Positions 45,941 to 54,533 of a DNA stretch of 64,000 bases are shown piece by piece. A model generated the notes under the pieces. That model was not told where the DNA came from. It did no database searches and worked only from the letters and a program-made list of their open reading frames with translations. This DNA comes from an uncultured Rothia sp. GTDB lineage: Bacteria > Actinomycetota > Actinomycetes > Actinomycetales > Micrococcaceae. The stretch is taken from NCBI GenBank assembly GCA_946221065.1, contig CAMIIO010000003.1, positions 1 through 64,000 on the forward strand, given 5' to 3'. Position 1 is the stretch's first letter. Every line of letters starts with the position of its first letter. Made by a program: the position numbers and the translations under genes.

Positions 45941-47389
45941 CTATTCGGTCGGGTAGCTCGGTTTCCAGTCCTTTGTGGGTAGCTCATTGGTACGAATTAG
46001 TTCCTGATACCAGAAGAAGGAGTCCTTGCGATACCGCGCCAGATCCTTTAAATCGAACTCGTCACGATTCACATAGATGAACCCGTATCGCTTAGCCATA
46101 CCCTGGTGAGTTGAAATGAGGTCAATGGCAGACCATGGGGAGTAACCCAAAATTTCGACGCCGTCAGAAATTGCAAGCTGGGTCTGTTCCAGGTGCTCGC
46201 GCAGGTAGTCAATACGGTACTGGTCGTGAACCCTGCCGTCTTCGGTGAGTTCGTCGAAGGCACCCAGGCCATTTTCGGTGACGATGAGCGGTAGGTGATA
46301 ACGGTCCCAGATTGCGCGGTAAGTCATGCGCATACCTACCGGGTCAATCTCCCAGCCAAATTCCGTCATTGGCAGGTGGGGGTTAGAAACTGCCTTGAAG
46401 TAGTCTTCTTCGCCCTCGGAAATCTGCTGATCTGCTTCTTCTGAACGCTCTGAAGCTCCACCACCAAACGGGGCGTCTGCCATCGTGGTGGTGTTGTAGT
46501 AGTTGAAAGCAATAAAGTCGGGACGGGCGGATTTCAAAATTTCCAGATCACCCTCGGTAATTTCCGGTTCCCAGCCATGCTCTTTGAGGTACGCCCAGGC
46601 AACCGAATTGTATTCACCGCGGGTAGCAAGGTCTAGGTAGAGCCAGTTGCGCACGGCATTGTAGTTATCGGCGGCAATCACATCTTCGGGCTTTAATGAC
46701 GCCGGGTACACAAAAGAGATATTCGGTGCCGGACCAATCTTTGCTTCGGGGTGCATCCGGTGCAGCATTGCCATGGTCTTGGCCTGCGCCAGGAACATGT
46801 TGTGATTGATTTGGTAGATTTCTTTCTCCGGATTATCCGTGACGGTAGTGAGGATTCCGAGCTTGTGACCGTGCAGAATCATCATGTTCTGCTCGTTGAT
46901 AGTGAGCCAGTATTTCACCTTCGATCCGTATTCCTTGAAGAGAACCTCGGCGTAGCGTACAAAGGCTTCGGTGGTGGTGCGTGATGCCCAACCGCCCTTT
47001 TGATCGAGGGCAATGGGTGTGTCGAAGTGGAACATGGTGACGATTGGCTCGATGTGGTGTTTGAGCAGTTCGTCAATGACGCGGTGGTAGTGGTCAATCC
47101 CTGCCTGATTGATTTCGCCGTCACCGTCGGGAATGATGCGGGACCAAGCGATAGAGAAACGGTAGGCACGGAATCCCATCTCTGCCATGAGGGCAATATC
47201 TTCTTGATATCGGTGGTAGTGGTCTGCGGTGACTTTATAGTCCGAAGTGCCTTTGGGTAGATCTTCTTTGAGGTCGATGGCAATGGGCCCGCGGCCGTCC
47301 TCGTCCCAGGCTCCCTCTACCTGGTAGGCGGAGGTTGGGGCTGACCACAAGAAGTTGGGCGGGAAGGGGCTGGGGTGCTGGTGGTACAT
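45941..47389 (-). CDS. 6-phospho-beta-glucosidase (GH1)
   Basis: 482 residues. Acid/base E166 in WLTINEQN and nucleophile E372 in IVTENGLG. The C-terminal phosphate-binding region (AIDLISTHQGMAKRYGFIYV) is that of 6-phospho-beta-glucosidases, so the substrate is probably a PTS-imported beta-glucoside phosphate; no PTS gene is in this window. Flanked on both sides by related inverted repeats. Divergent from the P450 gene. Confidence 0.9.
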   Translation of the reverse strand: MYHQHPSPFPPNFLWSAPTSAYQVEGAWDEDGRGPIAIDLKEDLPKGTSDYKVTADHYHRYQEDIALMAEMGFRAYRFSIAWSRIIPDGDGEINQAGIDHYHRVIDELLKHHIEPIVTMFHFDTPIALDQKGGWASRTTTEAFVRYAEVLFKEYGSKVKYWLTINEQNMMILHGHKLGILTTVTDNPEKEIYQINHNMFLAQAKTMAMLHRMHPEAKIGPAPNISFVYPASLKPEDVIAADNYNAVRNWLYLDLATRGEYNSVAWAYLKEHGWEPEITEGDLEILKSARPDFIAFNYYNTTTMADAPFGGGASERSEEADQQISEGEEDYFKAVSNPHLPMTEFGWEIDPVGMRMTYRAIWDRYHLPLIVTENGLGAFDELTEDGRVHDQYRIDYLREHLEQTQLAISDGVEILGYSPWSAIDLISTHQGMAKRYGFIYVNRDEFDLKDLARYRKDSFFWYQELIRTNELPTKDWKPSYPTE

Positions 47390-47436
47390 GATGTTTCCTT
47401 GGATATTAGGCTTACCTGCCCGGTGATGGGGTTCGG

Positions 47437-47487
47437 TAGCGATGTTTGTGGTGTGTTTTCAGACTACAACCATCGCTAACGCACCAC
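47437..47487. repeat. Interleaved inverted repeat, copy 2 (between the beta-glucosidase and P450 genes)
   Basis: Same A-B-C-D layout as copy 1: TAGCGATGTTTGTGGT pairs with ACTACAACCATCGCTA across 10 bases with two mismatches, and GTGGTGTGTT pairs with AACGCACCAC with one. It lies in the upstream region of both divergent genes. Confidence 0.75.
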
Positions 47488-47537
47488 AGCACTGCGTAAT
47501 CCTCCCTCTGAGAGTAGAAACAAAGTACACTGATGGT

Positions 47538-48824
47538 ATGAAAACAACACAGGATAAGAAAATTATTAAAGAAAAAATGCAGTCCTTTGTGAGCGAAGGG
47601 TATCTCTTTGCCTCAAAAATGCGTGAACAGGCAGGTCTTGCTGCCGACTCCCTCAAGCCCTTTACCATCCAAATGTTCGGTAAGCCCGCCACTATTGTGC
47701 GCGGGGAGGAAGGCGTAAACTTCTTCTACGACGAGTCAAAGATTAAGCGCGATGGCGGTATGCCTGCCCCTATCTCAGACGCTCTTTTTGGCAAAGGCGC
47801 GGTGCATACCCTTGACGACGAGGCGCACAAGGTTCGTAAGAACGCCATGGCTGACATGGCCTATGACGACGCACGGGTAGAAAAATTCAAGCCACTTGTT
47901 GCCGAAGAAATCCAGAAAACCATTCGCTCTTGGCGCACCAATCCCGGCAATATCTACGATGATTTTGCGATTGCTTACGGTAAGGCCGCCTTCCGCTGGG
48001 CAGGTATTCCCATGAATGAGAAGCAGATGGTCAAGCGCGCTAAGCAGTACAGCCATCTGCTTGACACCTTCGGTAGTCCGGTCAAGAACGTGCTGGCACA
48101 GATTGATCGTAAAAAGCTAGATAATTACTTCCAGTCCGTGATTCAGGATGTGCGTATGGGAGAACTTCGGGTAGCGCCGGATTCGGTGGTTCAATACATC
48201 GCAGACCTTAAGGATGAAAACGGTGAACTGCTCGATGCCAAGCTGGCAGGTATTGAGTTGCAGAACCTTACTCGACCCACCGTTGCCGTCTCTCGTTTTG
48301 CGGCATTTGCTGCCGTCGCTTTGGTGCAGAATCCTGATTGGGCGGAAAAGGTGCGCAAGGCTACGGCTCAGGCAGGCACGCTGACTGATATTCCTGAGGC
48401 TATTGCCTTTGCCCAGGAAGTGCGCCGCGTGTACCCGTTTGTTCCCATGTTGCCCGGTGTTGCCAAGGAAGATACTGAGGTTTCTGGTTGCCCGATTCAG
48501 AAGGGTCAGCGGGTACTGATTGACATCGTGGGTACGCATAATTCGCCCGATTTGTGGGAGAACGCGGCGGATTTTGATCCGCAGCGTTTTATGGATATTG
48601 ATGATTACGAAAAAATTACCGCTTTCCTACCGCAGGGCGGTCATGGAGTTCGTACCGGTCACCGTTGCCCCGGTGAGAAGATTGCGATCGCTGCGCTCTC
48701 GGCGTCCGTTGCGGCTCTTGCTGACGAGAAGGTTCAGATTTCTAAGGATCCGTTGGATACCAGCTTCTCTTGGAAGTCGATTCTTACTCGTCCCGAAACC
48801 GGTGTTCGCGTGAGCGTTAAGTAA
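47538..48824 (+). CDS. CYP152 family cytochrome P450, OleT-like fatty-acid decarboxylase/peroxygenase
   Basis: 428 residues from ATG 47538. Heme cysteine C377 sits in PQGGHGVRTGHRCPGE, a P450 form with the insertion typical of CYP152. The family's substrate-binding Arg-Pro is R246-P247 (NLTRPTVAVSRF). Residues F84 and H90 in LFGKGAVHTLDD match Phe79 and His85 of the Jeotgalicoccus alkene-forming OleT, where hydroxylating BS-beta has Gln. The block FAQEVRRVYPFVPMLPG is also OleT-like. Expected to use hydrogen peroxide on fatty acids, giving terminal alkenes and/or hydroxy acids. No redox partner genes nearby, consistent with peroxide use. Confidence 0.9.
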   Translation: MKTTQDKKIIKEKMQSFVSEGYLFASKMREQAGLAADSLKPFTIQMFGKPATIVRGEEGVNFFYDESKIKRDGGMPAPISDALFGKGAVHTLDDEAHKVRKNAMADMAYDDARVEKFKPLVAEEIQKTIRSWRTNPGNIYDDFAIAYGKAAFRWAGIPMNEKQMVKRAKQYSHLLDTFGSPVKNVLAQIDRKKLDNYFQSVIQDVRMGELRVAPDSVVQYIADLKDENGELLDAKLAGIELQNLTRPTVAVSRFAAFAAVALVQNPDWAEKVRKATAQAGTLTDIPEAIAFAQEVRRVYPFVPMLPGVAKEDTEVSGCPIQKGQRVLIDIVGTHNSPDLWENAADFDPQRFMDIDDYEKITAFLPQGGHGVRTGHRCPGEKIAIAALSASVAALADEKVQISKDPLDTSFSWKSILTRPETGVRVSVK

Positions 48825-48846
48825 TTTTTACGCATTAAAAGATGTT

Positions 48847-48879
48847 GAAGCCCCGAGGGTTCGTTGCCTTCGGGGCTTC
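48847..48879 (+). terminator. Terminator after the P450 gene
   Basis: Stem GAAGCCCCGA / TCGGGGCTTC with a 13-base loop; the T run is poor. Confidence 0.65.
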
Positions 48880-48986
48880 CGCGCGTGTTGTCCCCCTGTG
48901 GAAGTTTGCCTAGAACAACTGGACAGTGTGAATGAAATATGGGATATATTAATTTATATATAATCCACATCACATTAGGGGTTTGT

Positions 48987-50339
48987 ATGACCGAACATAT
49001 CATCAGCGAAGAACAAACCGCTGCCATGATGCAAGTGGGGGCACCCGGTGGCGCGCGTGATGCCGTAAAGCTCATTCTGTGTTCTGTCCTCGGAATCTTC
49101 ATGTTTTTTATCCCCATCACCTTTGCCGGAAAGAACACTATTCCACTCGATCATCTGGTGAACCTTTTTAAGGATTATGCCGGTCCTGCCGTTCCCTGGT
49201 TGATGTTGCTACTGGTCATGCTGGGCACAATACGCCCCTTTGTTACCGGACGATGGCGTACATCAACCACACAAACCGTTTTTGCTATTCTCAATATCGC
49301 CGGACTGATAGCCGCTCTACTACTTACTATCAACGCAGCACCGGGCTGGCTTGCCGACCCCGATATTGGTCCGTTTCTGTGGAAAACTCTGGTGACCTCG
49401 GTGGGGCTAATCGTGCCGATTGGGGCAATCTTTCTCGGTTTCCTGATTGGGTTTGGCTTGATGGAATTTGTGGGTGTTTTCGTGCGCCCCATCATGTATC
49501 CCCTCTGGAAGACGCCGGGACGTTCCGCCGTCGATGCCGTGGCAAGTTTTGTGGGCTCCTACTCACTCGGGTTGCTACTGACTAATCGCGTTTACAAGCA
49601 GGGCGGCTATACGGCGAAAGAAGCTGCCATTATTGCTACCGGATTCTCTACCGTTTCCGTCACCTTTATGGTGATTGTGGCGAACACACTTCAAATCATG
49701 GATTTGTGGCTCCGCTATTTCTTTGTGGCATTTTTCGTTACCTTTGTGGTTACGGCGATTTCCGTGCGCATTCCACCGCTTTCGCGGATTCCCAATGAGT
49801 ATTTTCCGGGAGTAACGCCGAATATCGAGCAAGCTATCAAGAGTAATAAGTTCGCGGTGGCGTGGTCACAAGCCCGTGGCACTCTACACGAGAATCCCGG
49901 AATTCTACCTACCATGTGGCTGAACTTTAAGGACGGCGTGCTGATGGCGTCGGCGATTCTGCCCTCTATTATGTCGGTAGGATTGTTGGGGCTGTTGGCG
50001 GCTAAACATACCCCTATTTTTGACATCATGGGCTGGATTTTCGTTCCCTTCACCACGCTAGCAGGTATGGCAGATCCTGTAGGTGCAGGTAAGGCGGTGA
50101 GCCTGGGTCTGGTAGAGATGTTTCTGCCGGCTACCGAGCTTGGCGCCGGTGCAGATCCAGTGACTGCCTTGATTATTGCGGTGGTGTCTGTTTCCGGGAT
50201 TATCTTCCTCTCGGCTATGGTTCCCTCGATTCTTGCCACGGATATTCCGGTGAAGTTTTGGCAGCTGATCGTGATTTGGTTTGAGCGGGTGATTCTTAGC
50301 ATCGTGATTGCCGCCCCTATTGCTCACCTGCTGATTTAG
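48987..50339 (+). CDS. YjiH-type membrane protein with nucleoside-recognition (gate) domain
   Basis: 450 residues from ATG 48987; upstream extension lacks a ribosome binding site. About ten to eleven membrane segments. Motifs resembling the nucleoside-recognition/gate family are seen in VDAVASFVGSYSLGLLLTNRVYKQGGYTAKEAAIIATGFSTVS. Related YjiG/YjiH proteins are transporters of uncertain substrate. Position directly before the IclR-hut genes suggests histidine or urocanate transport, which is inference. Confidence 0.82.
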   Translation: MTEHIISEEQTAAMMQVGAPGGARDAVKLILCSVLGIFMFFIPITFAGKNTIPLDHLVNLFKDYAGPAVPWLMLLLVMLGTIRPFVTGRWRTSTTQTVFAILNIAGLIAALLLTINAAPGWLADPDIGPFLWKTLVTSVGLIVPIGAIFLGFLIGFGLMEFVGVFVRPIMYPLWKTPGRSAVDAVASFVGSYSLGLLLTNRVYKQGGYTAKEAAIIATGFSTVSVTFMVIVANTLQIMDLWLRYFFVAFFVTFVVTAISVRIPPLSRIPNEYFPGVTPNIEQAIKSNKFAVAWSQARGTLHENPGILPTMWLNFKDGVLMASAILPSIMSVGLLGLLAAKHTPIFDIMGWIFVPFTTLAGMADPVGAGKAVSLGLVEMFLPATELGAGADPVTALIIAVVSVSGIIFLSAMVPSILATDIPVKFWQLIVIWFERVILSIVIAAPIAHLLI

Positions 50340-50358
50340 GTAGGTTATCTTGAGAAGG

Positions 50359-50395
50359 GAACCCTGAGGCTGGGAAGTCTCGGGGTTTCTTTTTA
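50359..50395 (+). terminator. Terminator after the YjiH-type gene
   Basis: Stem GAACCCTGAG / CTCGGGGTTTC, 10-base loop, followed by a T run (TTTCTTTTT). Confidence 0.85.
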
Positions 50396-50406
50396 ATCCC
50401 TTCTTA

Positions 50407-50444
50407 TTTTCACTAGATGGAAATTTATTTTTATTGAGTGAAAA
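50407..50444. promoter_or_regulatory. Inverted repeat upstream of the IclR gene
   Basis: TTTTCACT and AGTGAAAA separated by 22 AT-rich bases, about 100 bases before the regulator's ATG. Could be an operator of the IclR protein; motif and position only. Confidence 0.3.
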
Positions 50445-50547
50445 CTAGAGCAGTACCGCTCAAAGCGATAACCTCTGTTGTACTCTTCAAGTGATAGATC
50501 ATTTGTGAGCCCAACCATAGGCTTTCGTGAGGGGATAACGACGTCGC

Positions 50548-51204
50548 ATGGCAGCAACAACCACACGTTCAGTAGAGCGAGCACTGCAGCTTCTCACCGT
50601 GGTATGCAATAACCCGGGAATCAACCTCACCAGCGCCGCTCAGCAAACAGATCTGGCTCCCTCAAGCGCACTACGTCTGCTAAATACTCTCGCGGAGAAT
50701 GGTTTTATTGCCCGCGATAAACAGGGGCGTTTTACGGCTGGAGTGCATATGCTTCAGCTTGGATTCAAGGTTCTCGATCAAGAATCTTTGCGTACTCTGG
50801 CAAAACCCACAATGCAGGAGCTTGCACAACATACCGGTGAATCTATCTACCTCTCGGTACAGCACCAAAACCAGGCACTATATATCGGATTAGTTGCCGG
50901 TACTCATGCCGTACAACACCGCAGTTGGGAGGGACAAACTATCCCGTTGCGTTCTACCGCCGCCGGAGCTGCACTAACCGGCAGGCTGAAAGGTCAGCCG
51001 TTCGCTGTGGTCTCAAATTCCGTGGAAACGGATGTGATGGCAATTGCCGCCCCGATCGTCGTCAAAAATCAGACGATTGCGGCGCTCAGTATGCTGGTTC
51101 CGCTCTACCGCACCGATGAGCACACTGCCGAAAAATACGGCGAACTTATTAGTTCTCAGGCTAAGAAACTTGCCGAGCTCTATGCCTCGGCGCCCAAAAA
51201 ATAA
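50548..51204 (+). CDS. IclR-family regulator, probably of histidine utilisation
   Basis: 218 residues. N-terminal winged helix (TTRSVERALQLLTVVCNNPGINLTSAAQQTDLAPSSALRLLNTL) and the IclR effector domain (SIYLSVQHQNQALYIGLVAG, PLRSTAAGAALTG, ...VMAIAAPIVVKNQTIAALSMLVP). Placed 53 bases before hutU on the same strand. Control of hut genes is inferred from position. Confidence 0.9.
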   Translation: MAATTTRSVERALQLLTVVCNNPGINLTSAAQQTDLAPSSALRLLNTLAENGFIARDKQGRFTAGVHMLQLGFKVLDQESLRTLAKPTMQELAQHTGESIYLSVQHQNQALYIGLVAGTHAVQHRSWEGQTIPLRSTAAGAALTGRLKGQPFAVVSNSVETDVMAIAAPIVVKNQTIAALSMLVPLYRTDEHTAEKYGELISSQAKKLAELYASAPKK

Positions 51205-51257
51205 TTTTTCTACATCAACACAGTCCCATAACAGCATGAAGAAACGGAGTTTCCATC

Positions 51258-53267
51258 GTGTATAACAACATCACCACTGGCAAGGCAATGCAGGTTAAAC
51301 TCAGCAACGAGTTTCCCGCCGAACCCGTTTTTGATCCGTCGGTACGCCGAGCACCCTCGCGTGGATTTCGCCTGAACAAGGAACAGACTAAGCTGGCGCT
51401 GCGCAACGCACTGCGTTATTTGCCGGAGGAATTGCACGAGAAGACGGTACCGGAGTTCTTGGAGGAGCTACGCACCTACGGCCGTATCTACGCCTACCGC
51501 TGGCGCCCTTCCGGGGAAATCAAGGGCAAGCCCATTGATGAGTATAAGGGCAAATGCGTTGAGGGCAAGGCAATGCAGGTACAGATTGATAACAATCTGG
51601 ATACCGACGTTGCACTGTACCCCTACGAGCTAGTGACCTACGGGGAAACCGGTAGCGTGTGCCAGAACTGGTTGCAGTACCGGCTGATTATGCAGTACCT
51701 GGAAGAGCTGACCGAGAACACCACCCTGGTGGTAATGTCCGGTCACCCGCTGGGACTGTTTGTGTCTCGTCCGGAGTCTCCGCGCGTGATTATTACCAAC
51801 TCGCTGATGGTCGGTCGCTACGATAACCAGGATGACTGGGAGATTTCCGAAGAACTGGGCGTGGCGAACTACGGTCAGATGACGGCGGGTGGCTGGATGT
51901 ATATTGGCCCGCAGGGCATTGTTCACGGTACTTTTAATACTCTGCTTAACGCCGGTCGTTCCAAGCTCGGTATTCCCGCCGAAGACGATCTTTCCGGCGT
52001 TCTGTTTGTCTCCTCCGGCTTGGGCGGTATGAGCGGTGCCCAGCCTAAGGCCGCGGAAATTGCCGGTGCCGTGGGTATTATTGCCGAGGTGGATTACTCC
52101 CGCATTAAAACTCGCCTGAATCAGGGATGGGTTGCTCACGCTTCCGATGACTTGGCAGAGGTTTTCCGTATTGCACAGGAAAACATTGAGTCCAAGACCT
52201 CTACCTCGATTGCCTATCACGGAAACATCGTGGATTTGTTGCAGTACGCGGTAGATCACAATATCGAGATTCCGTTGTTGAGCGATCAGACGAGTTGCCA
52301 CGCGGTATACGACGGCGGCTACTGCCCGCAGGGCCTCACCTTTGAAGAGCGCACCGAGATGCTGGGCAAGGATCGCCCACAATTCAAAGCTAAGGTGAAC
52401 GAAACCCTGCGTACCCACTACGAGCTCATTAGCACCCTGGTTGAGCGCGGCACCTACTTCTTCGATTACGGCAATGCCTTTATGGCGTCCGTCTTTGGTG
52501 CGGGCGTGCAGGAAATCGCTATTGATGGCGATGAGCGCAACGGCTTTATCTGGCCCAGCTATGTTGAAGACATTATGGGCCCCGAGCTCTTCGATTACGG
52601 CTACGGCCCGTTCCGCTGGGTGTGCCTCTCCGGCAAGCACGAGGACTTGGTGAAGACTGATCAGGCGGCTATGGAGTGCATTAATCCCGACCGTCGCCAC
52701 CAAGACCGAGACAACTATAACTGGATTCGGGACGCCGAAAAGAACGCCCTGGTGGTGGGTACCCAGGCACGTATTCTGTACCAGGACGCCCAGGGGCGTA
52801 TGGATATTGCACTGCGCTTCAACGAGCTGGTGCGTAACGGTGAAATTGGTCCCGTCATGTTGGGGCGCGATCACCACGACGTATCCGGCACCGATTCACC
52901 CTTCCGCGAGACGTCTAACATTAAGGACGGCTCCAACGTGATGGCGGATATGGCAACCCAGTGTTTTGCCGGTAATGCTGCTCGCGGTATGTCTCTGGTG
53001 GCTCTGCACAATGGTGGTGGAGTTGGCATCGGTAATTCGATCAACGGCGGCTTTGGCATGGTACTGGATGGCTCCGAACGTGCCGATGAGGTTATCAAGT
53101 CTTCGCTGTTGTGGGATGTGATGTGCGGTGTGGCTCGCCGTAGCTGGGCACGCAACGAGCACTCCATCGAAACCGCCACCGACTTTAACCACGAGTACGA
53201 GGGGCGGGCGCAGATTACTCTGCCGTACACCGTCAACGACGATTTGATTGAGTCACTGGTGAAGTAG
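51258..53267 (+). CDS. hutU: Urocanate hydratase (long form)
   Basis: 669 residues; GTG start. Converts urocanate to 4-imidazolone-5-propionate using NAD+. Clear family blocks: MVGRYDNQDDWE, VFVSSGLGGMSGAQPKA, ...EIPLLSDQTSCH..YDGGYCPQG, ...GPVMLGRDHHDVSGTDSPFRET, and VALHNGGGVGIGNSINGGFGMVLDGS. About 110 residues longer than the usual 555-residue bacterial enzyme, corresponding to the long type also found in animals and some bacteria. Confidence 0.95.
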   Translation: MYNNITTGKAMQVKLSNEFPAEPVFDPSVRRAPSRGFRLNKEQTKLALRNALRYLPEELHEKTVPEFLEELRTYGRIYAYRWRPSGEIKGKPIDEYKGKCVEGKAMQVQIDNNLDTDVALYPYELVTYGETGSVCQNWLQYRLIMQYLEELTENTTLVVMSGHPLGLFVSRPESPRVIITNSLMVGRYDNQDDWEISEELGVANYGQMTAGGWMYIGPQGIVHGTFNTLLNAGRSKLGIPAEDDLSGVLFVSSGLGGMSGAQPKAAEIAGAVGIIAEVDYSRIKTRLNQGWVAHASDDLAEVFRIAQENIESKTSTSIAYHGNIVDLLQYAVDHNIEIPLLSDQTSCHAVYDGGYCPQGLTFEERTEMLGKDRPQFKAKVNETLRTHYELISTLVERGTYFFDYGNAFMASVFGAGVQEIAIDGDERNGFIWPSYVEDIMGPELFDYGYGPFRWVCLSGKHEDLVKTDQAAMECINPDRRHQDRDNYNWIRDAEKNALVVGTQARILYQDAQGRMDIALRFNELVRNGEIGPVMLGRDHHDVSGTDSPFRETSNIKDGSNVMADMATQCFAGNAARGMSLVALHNGGGVGIGNSINGGFGMVLDGSERADEVIKSSLLWDVMCGVARRSWARNEHSIETATDFNHEYEGRAQITLPYTVNDDLIESLVK

Positions 53268-53351
53268 CGCCGTGCGCTAAGTGGGGTGGGACAAATCAAA
53301 TGTCTCACCCCATTCGGTGCCCACAAGAATTTCACAGAGAGGAGAACCCCC

Positions 53352-54533
53352 TTGGGTTCAAGTCAGCTTTTTAAGAACATTAATTCGCTGGTGACCTGCA
53401 ATGAAGAGCTGGGTAACGGTTCGCTAGGTGTGCTCGACGACGCCGCGCTGGTGATTGACAACGGAAAAGTAGCGTGGGTTGGTGCCGCCGCCAATGCCCC
53501 CGCTGCAGATACCTCCGTGGATTTAGGTGGCAGAGCAGTGCTACCGGGCTTTGTAGAGTCTCATTCACATTTAGTATTTCAGGGTGACCGTTCGCACGAA
53601 TTTGCTGCCCGTATGGAAGGCAAGAAATACGAGGCGGGTGGTATCCGCACTACCATCGAAAAAACCCGTGCCGCCACCGATGAACAGCTTGCCCAAAACG
53701 TGCGGCACTATATGGACGAGTACCTGGCTCAAGGTGCTACCACCGTTGAAGTAAAATCTGGCTACGGGCAGTCCGCAGAATCCGAGATTCAGGGCGTGCG
53801 CGTGGCAGCGCAGTGTACCGACGAAGTAACCCTGCTGGCGGCGCACGTGGCACCGGCAGAATACGCCGATCGCCACGATGAATACGTACACATGGCGGTA
53901 GATACCATGATTCCCGACGCCGCACCATATGCCCGGTGGATCGATGTTTTTTGCGAAAAGGGCGCTTTTACCGAGGACGAGTCCCGCGCTATCCTCACCG
54001 CCGGTGTCAAGCACGGTTTGGTTCCGCGCGTCCACGGAAATCAGCTCACCTACGGTGCCGGCGTACAGCTTGCCGTCGAGTTCGACGCCGCGTCGGTGGA
54101 CCATGTGGTGTACTTATCCGATGCGGATGTGGACGCGCTGGCTAATTCCAGAACCGTTGCTACTGTACTCCCCGGTGCCGATTTTTCCACCCGCAACGAT
54201 TACCCCAATGCCCGCCGTTTACTCGACGCCGGCGCAACCGTTGCCCTGGGCGCCGACTGCAACCCTGGCACCAGCTTTACCACCTCCATCCCGTTCTGTA
54301 TTGCGCTCGCTGTGCGCGATTTGCACATGAGCCCCGACGAAGCAGTATGGGCGGCAACCGCTGGGGGAGCGAAGGCACTGCGCCGAACGGACATCGGCAA
54401 CCTACAAGTCGGGTCCAAGGCAAACTTCATCGCCCTGGATGCGCCGAATCATCTACACCTCGCCTATCGCCCCGGCGTTCCGCTGGTGAGCGGCGTATGG
54501 CAGAACGGCACTCTCGTGAAAGGACGCGCGTGA
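53352..54533 (+). CDS. hutI: Imidazolonepropionase
   Basis: 393 residues from TTG 53352, selected for the AGAGGAGAA site six bases upstream; the open frame continues further but into a region without a start signal. Metal ligands H71 and H73 (ESHSHLVF), VKSGYG, AAHVAP, RVHGNQL, and the late Asp in ALGADCNPGTSF. Opens the imidazolone ring to formiminoglutamate. Stop overlaps the start of hutG. Confidence 0.94.
   Translation: MGSSQLFKNINSLVTCNEELGNGSLGVLDDAALVIDNGKVAWVGAAANAPAADTSVDLGGRAVLPGFVESHSHLVFQGDRSHEFAARMEGKKYEAGGIRTTIEKTRAATDEQLAQNVRHYMDEYLAQGATTVEVKSGYGQSAESEIQGVRVAAQCTDEVTLLAAHVAPAEYADRHDEYVHMAVDTMIPDAAPYARWIDVFCEKGAFTEDESRAILTAGVKHGLVPRVHGNQLTYGAGVQLAVEFDAASVDHVVYLSDADVDALANSRTVATVLPGADFSTRNDYPNARRLLDAGATVALGADCNPGTSFTTSIPFCIALAVRDLHMSPDEAVWAATAGGAKALRRTDIGNLQVGSKANFIALDAPNHLHLAYRPGVPLVSGVWQNGTLVKGRA

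Noticed and set aside
47437..47487. Inverted repeat before the beta-glucosidase gene as a BglG/LicT antiterminator (RAT) site
   Set aside because: The arms do not resemble known RAT sequences, no terminator follows, and the same element also lies downstream of the gene.
51630..52877. 415-residue open frame antisense to hutU
   Set aside because: Exact shadow of a strongly conserved gene, low-complexity His/Asn/Val composition, no ribosome binding site or family match.
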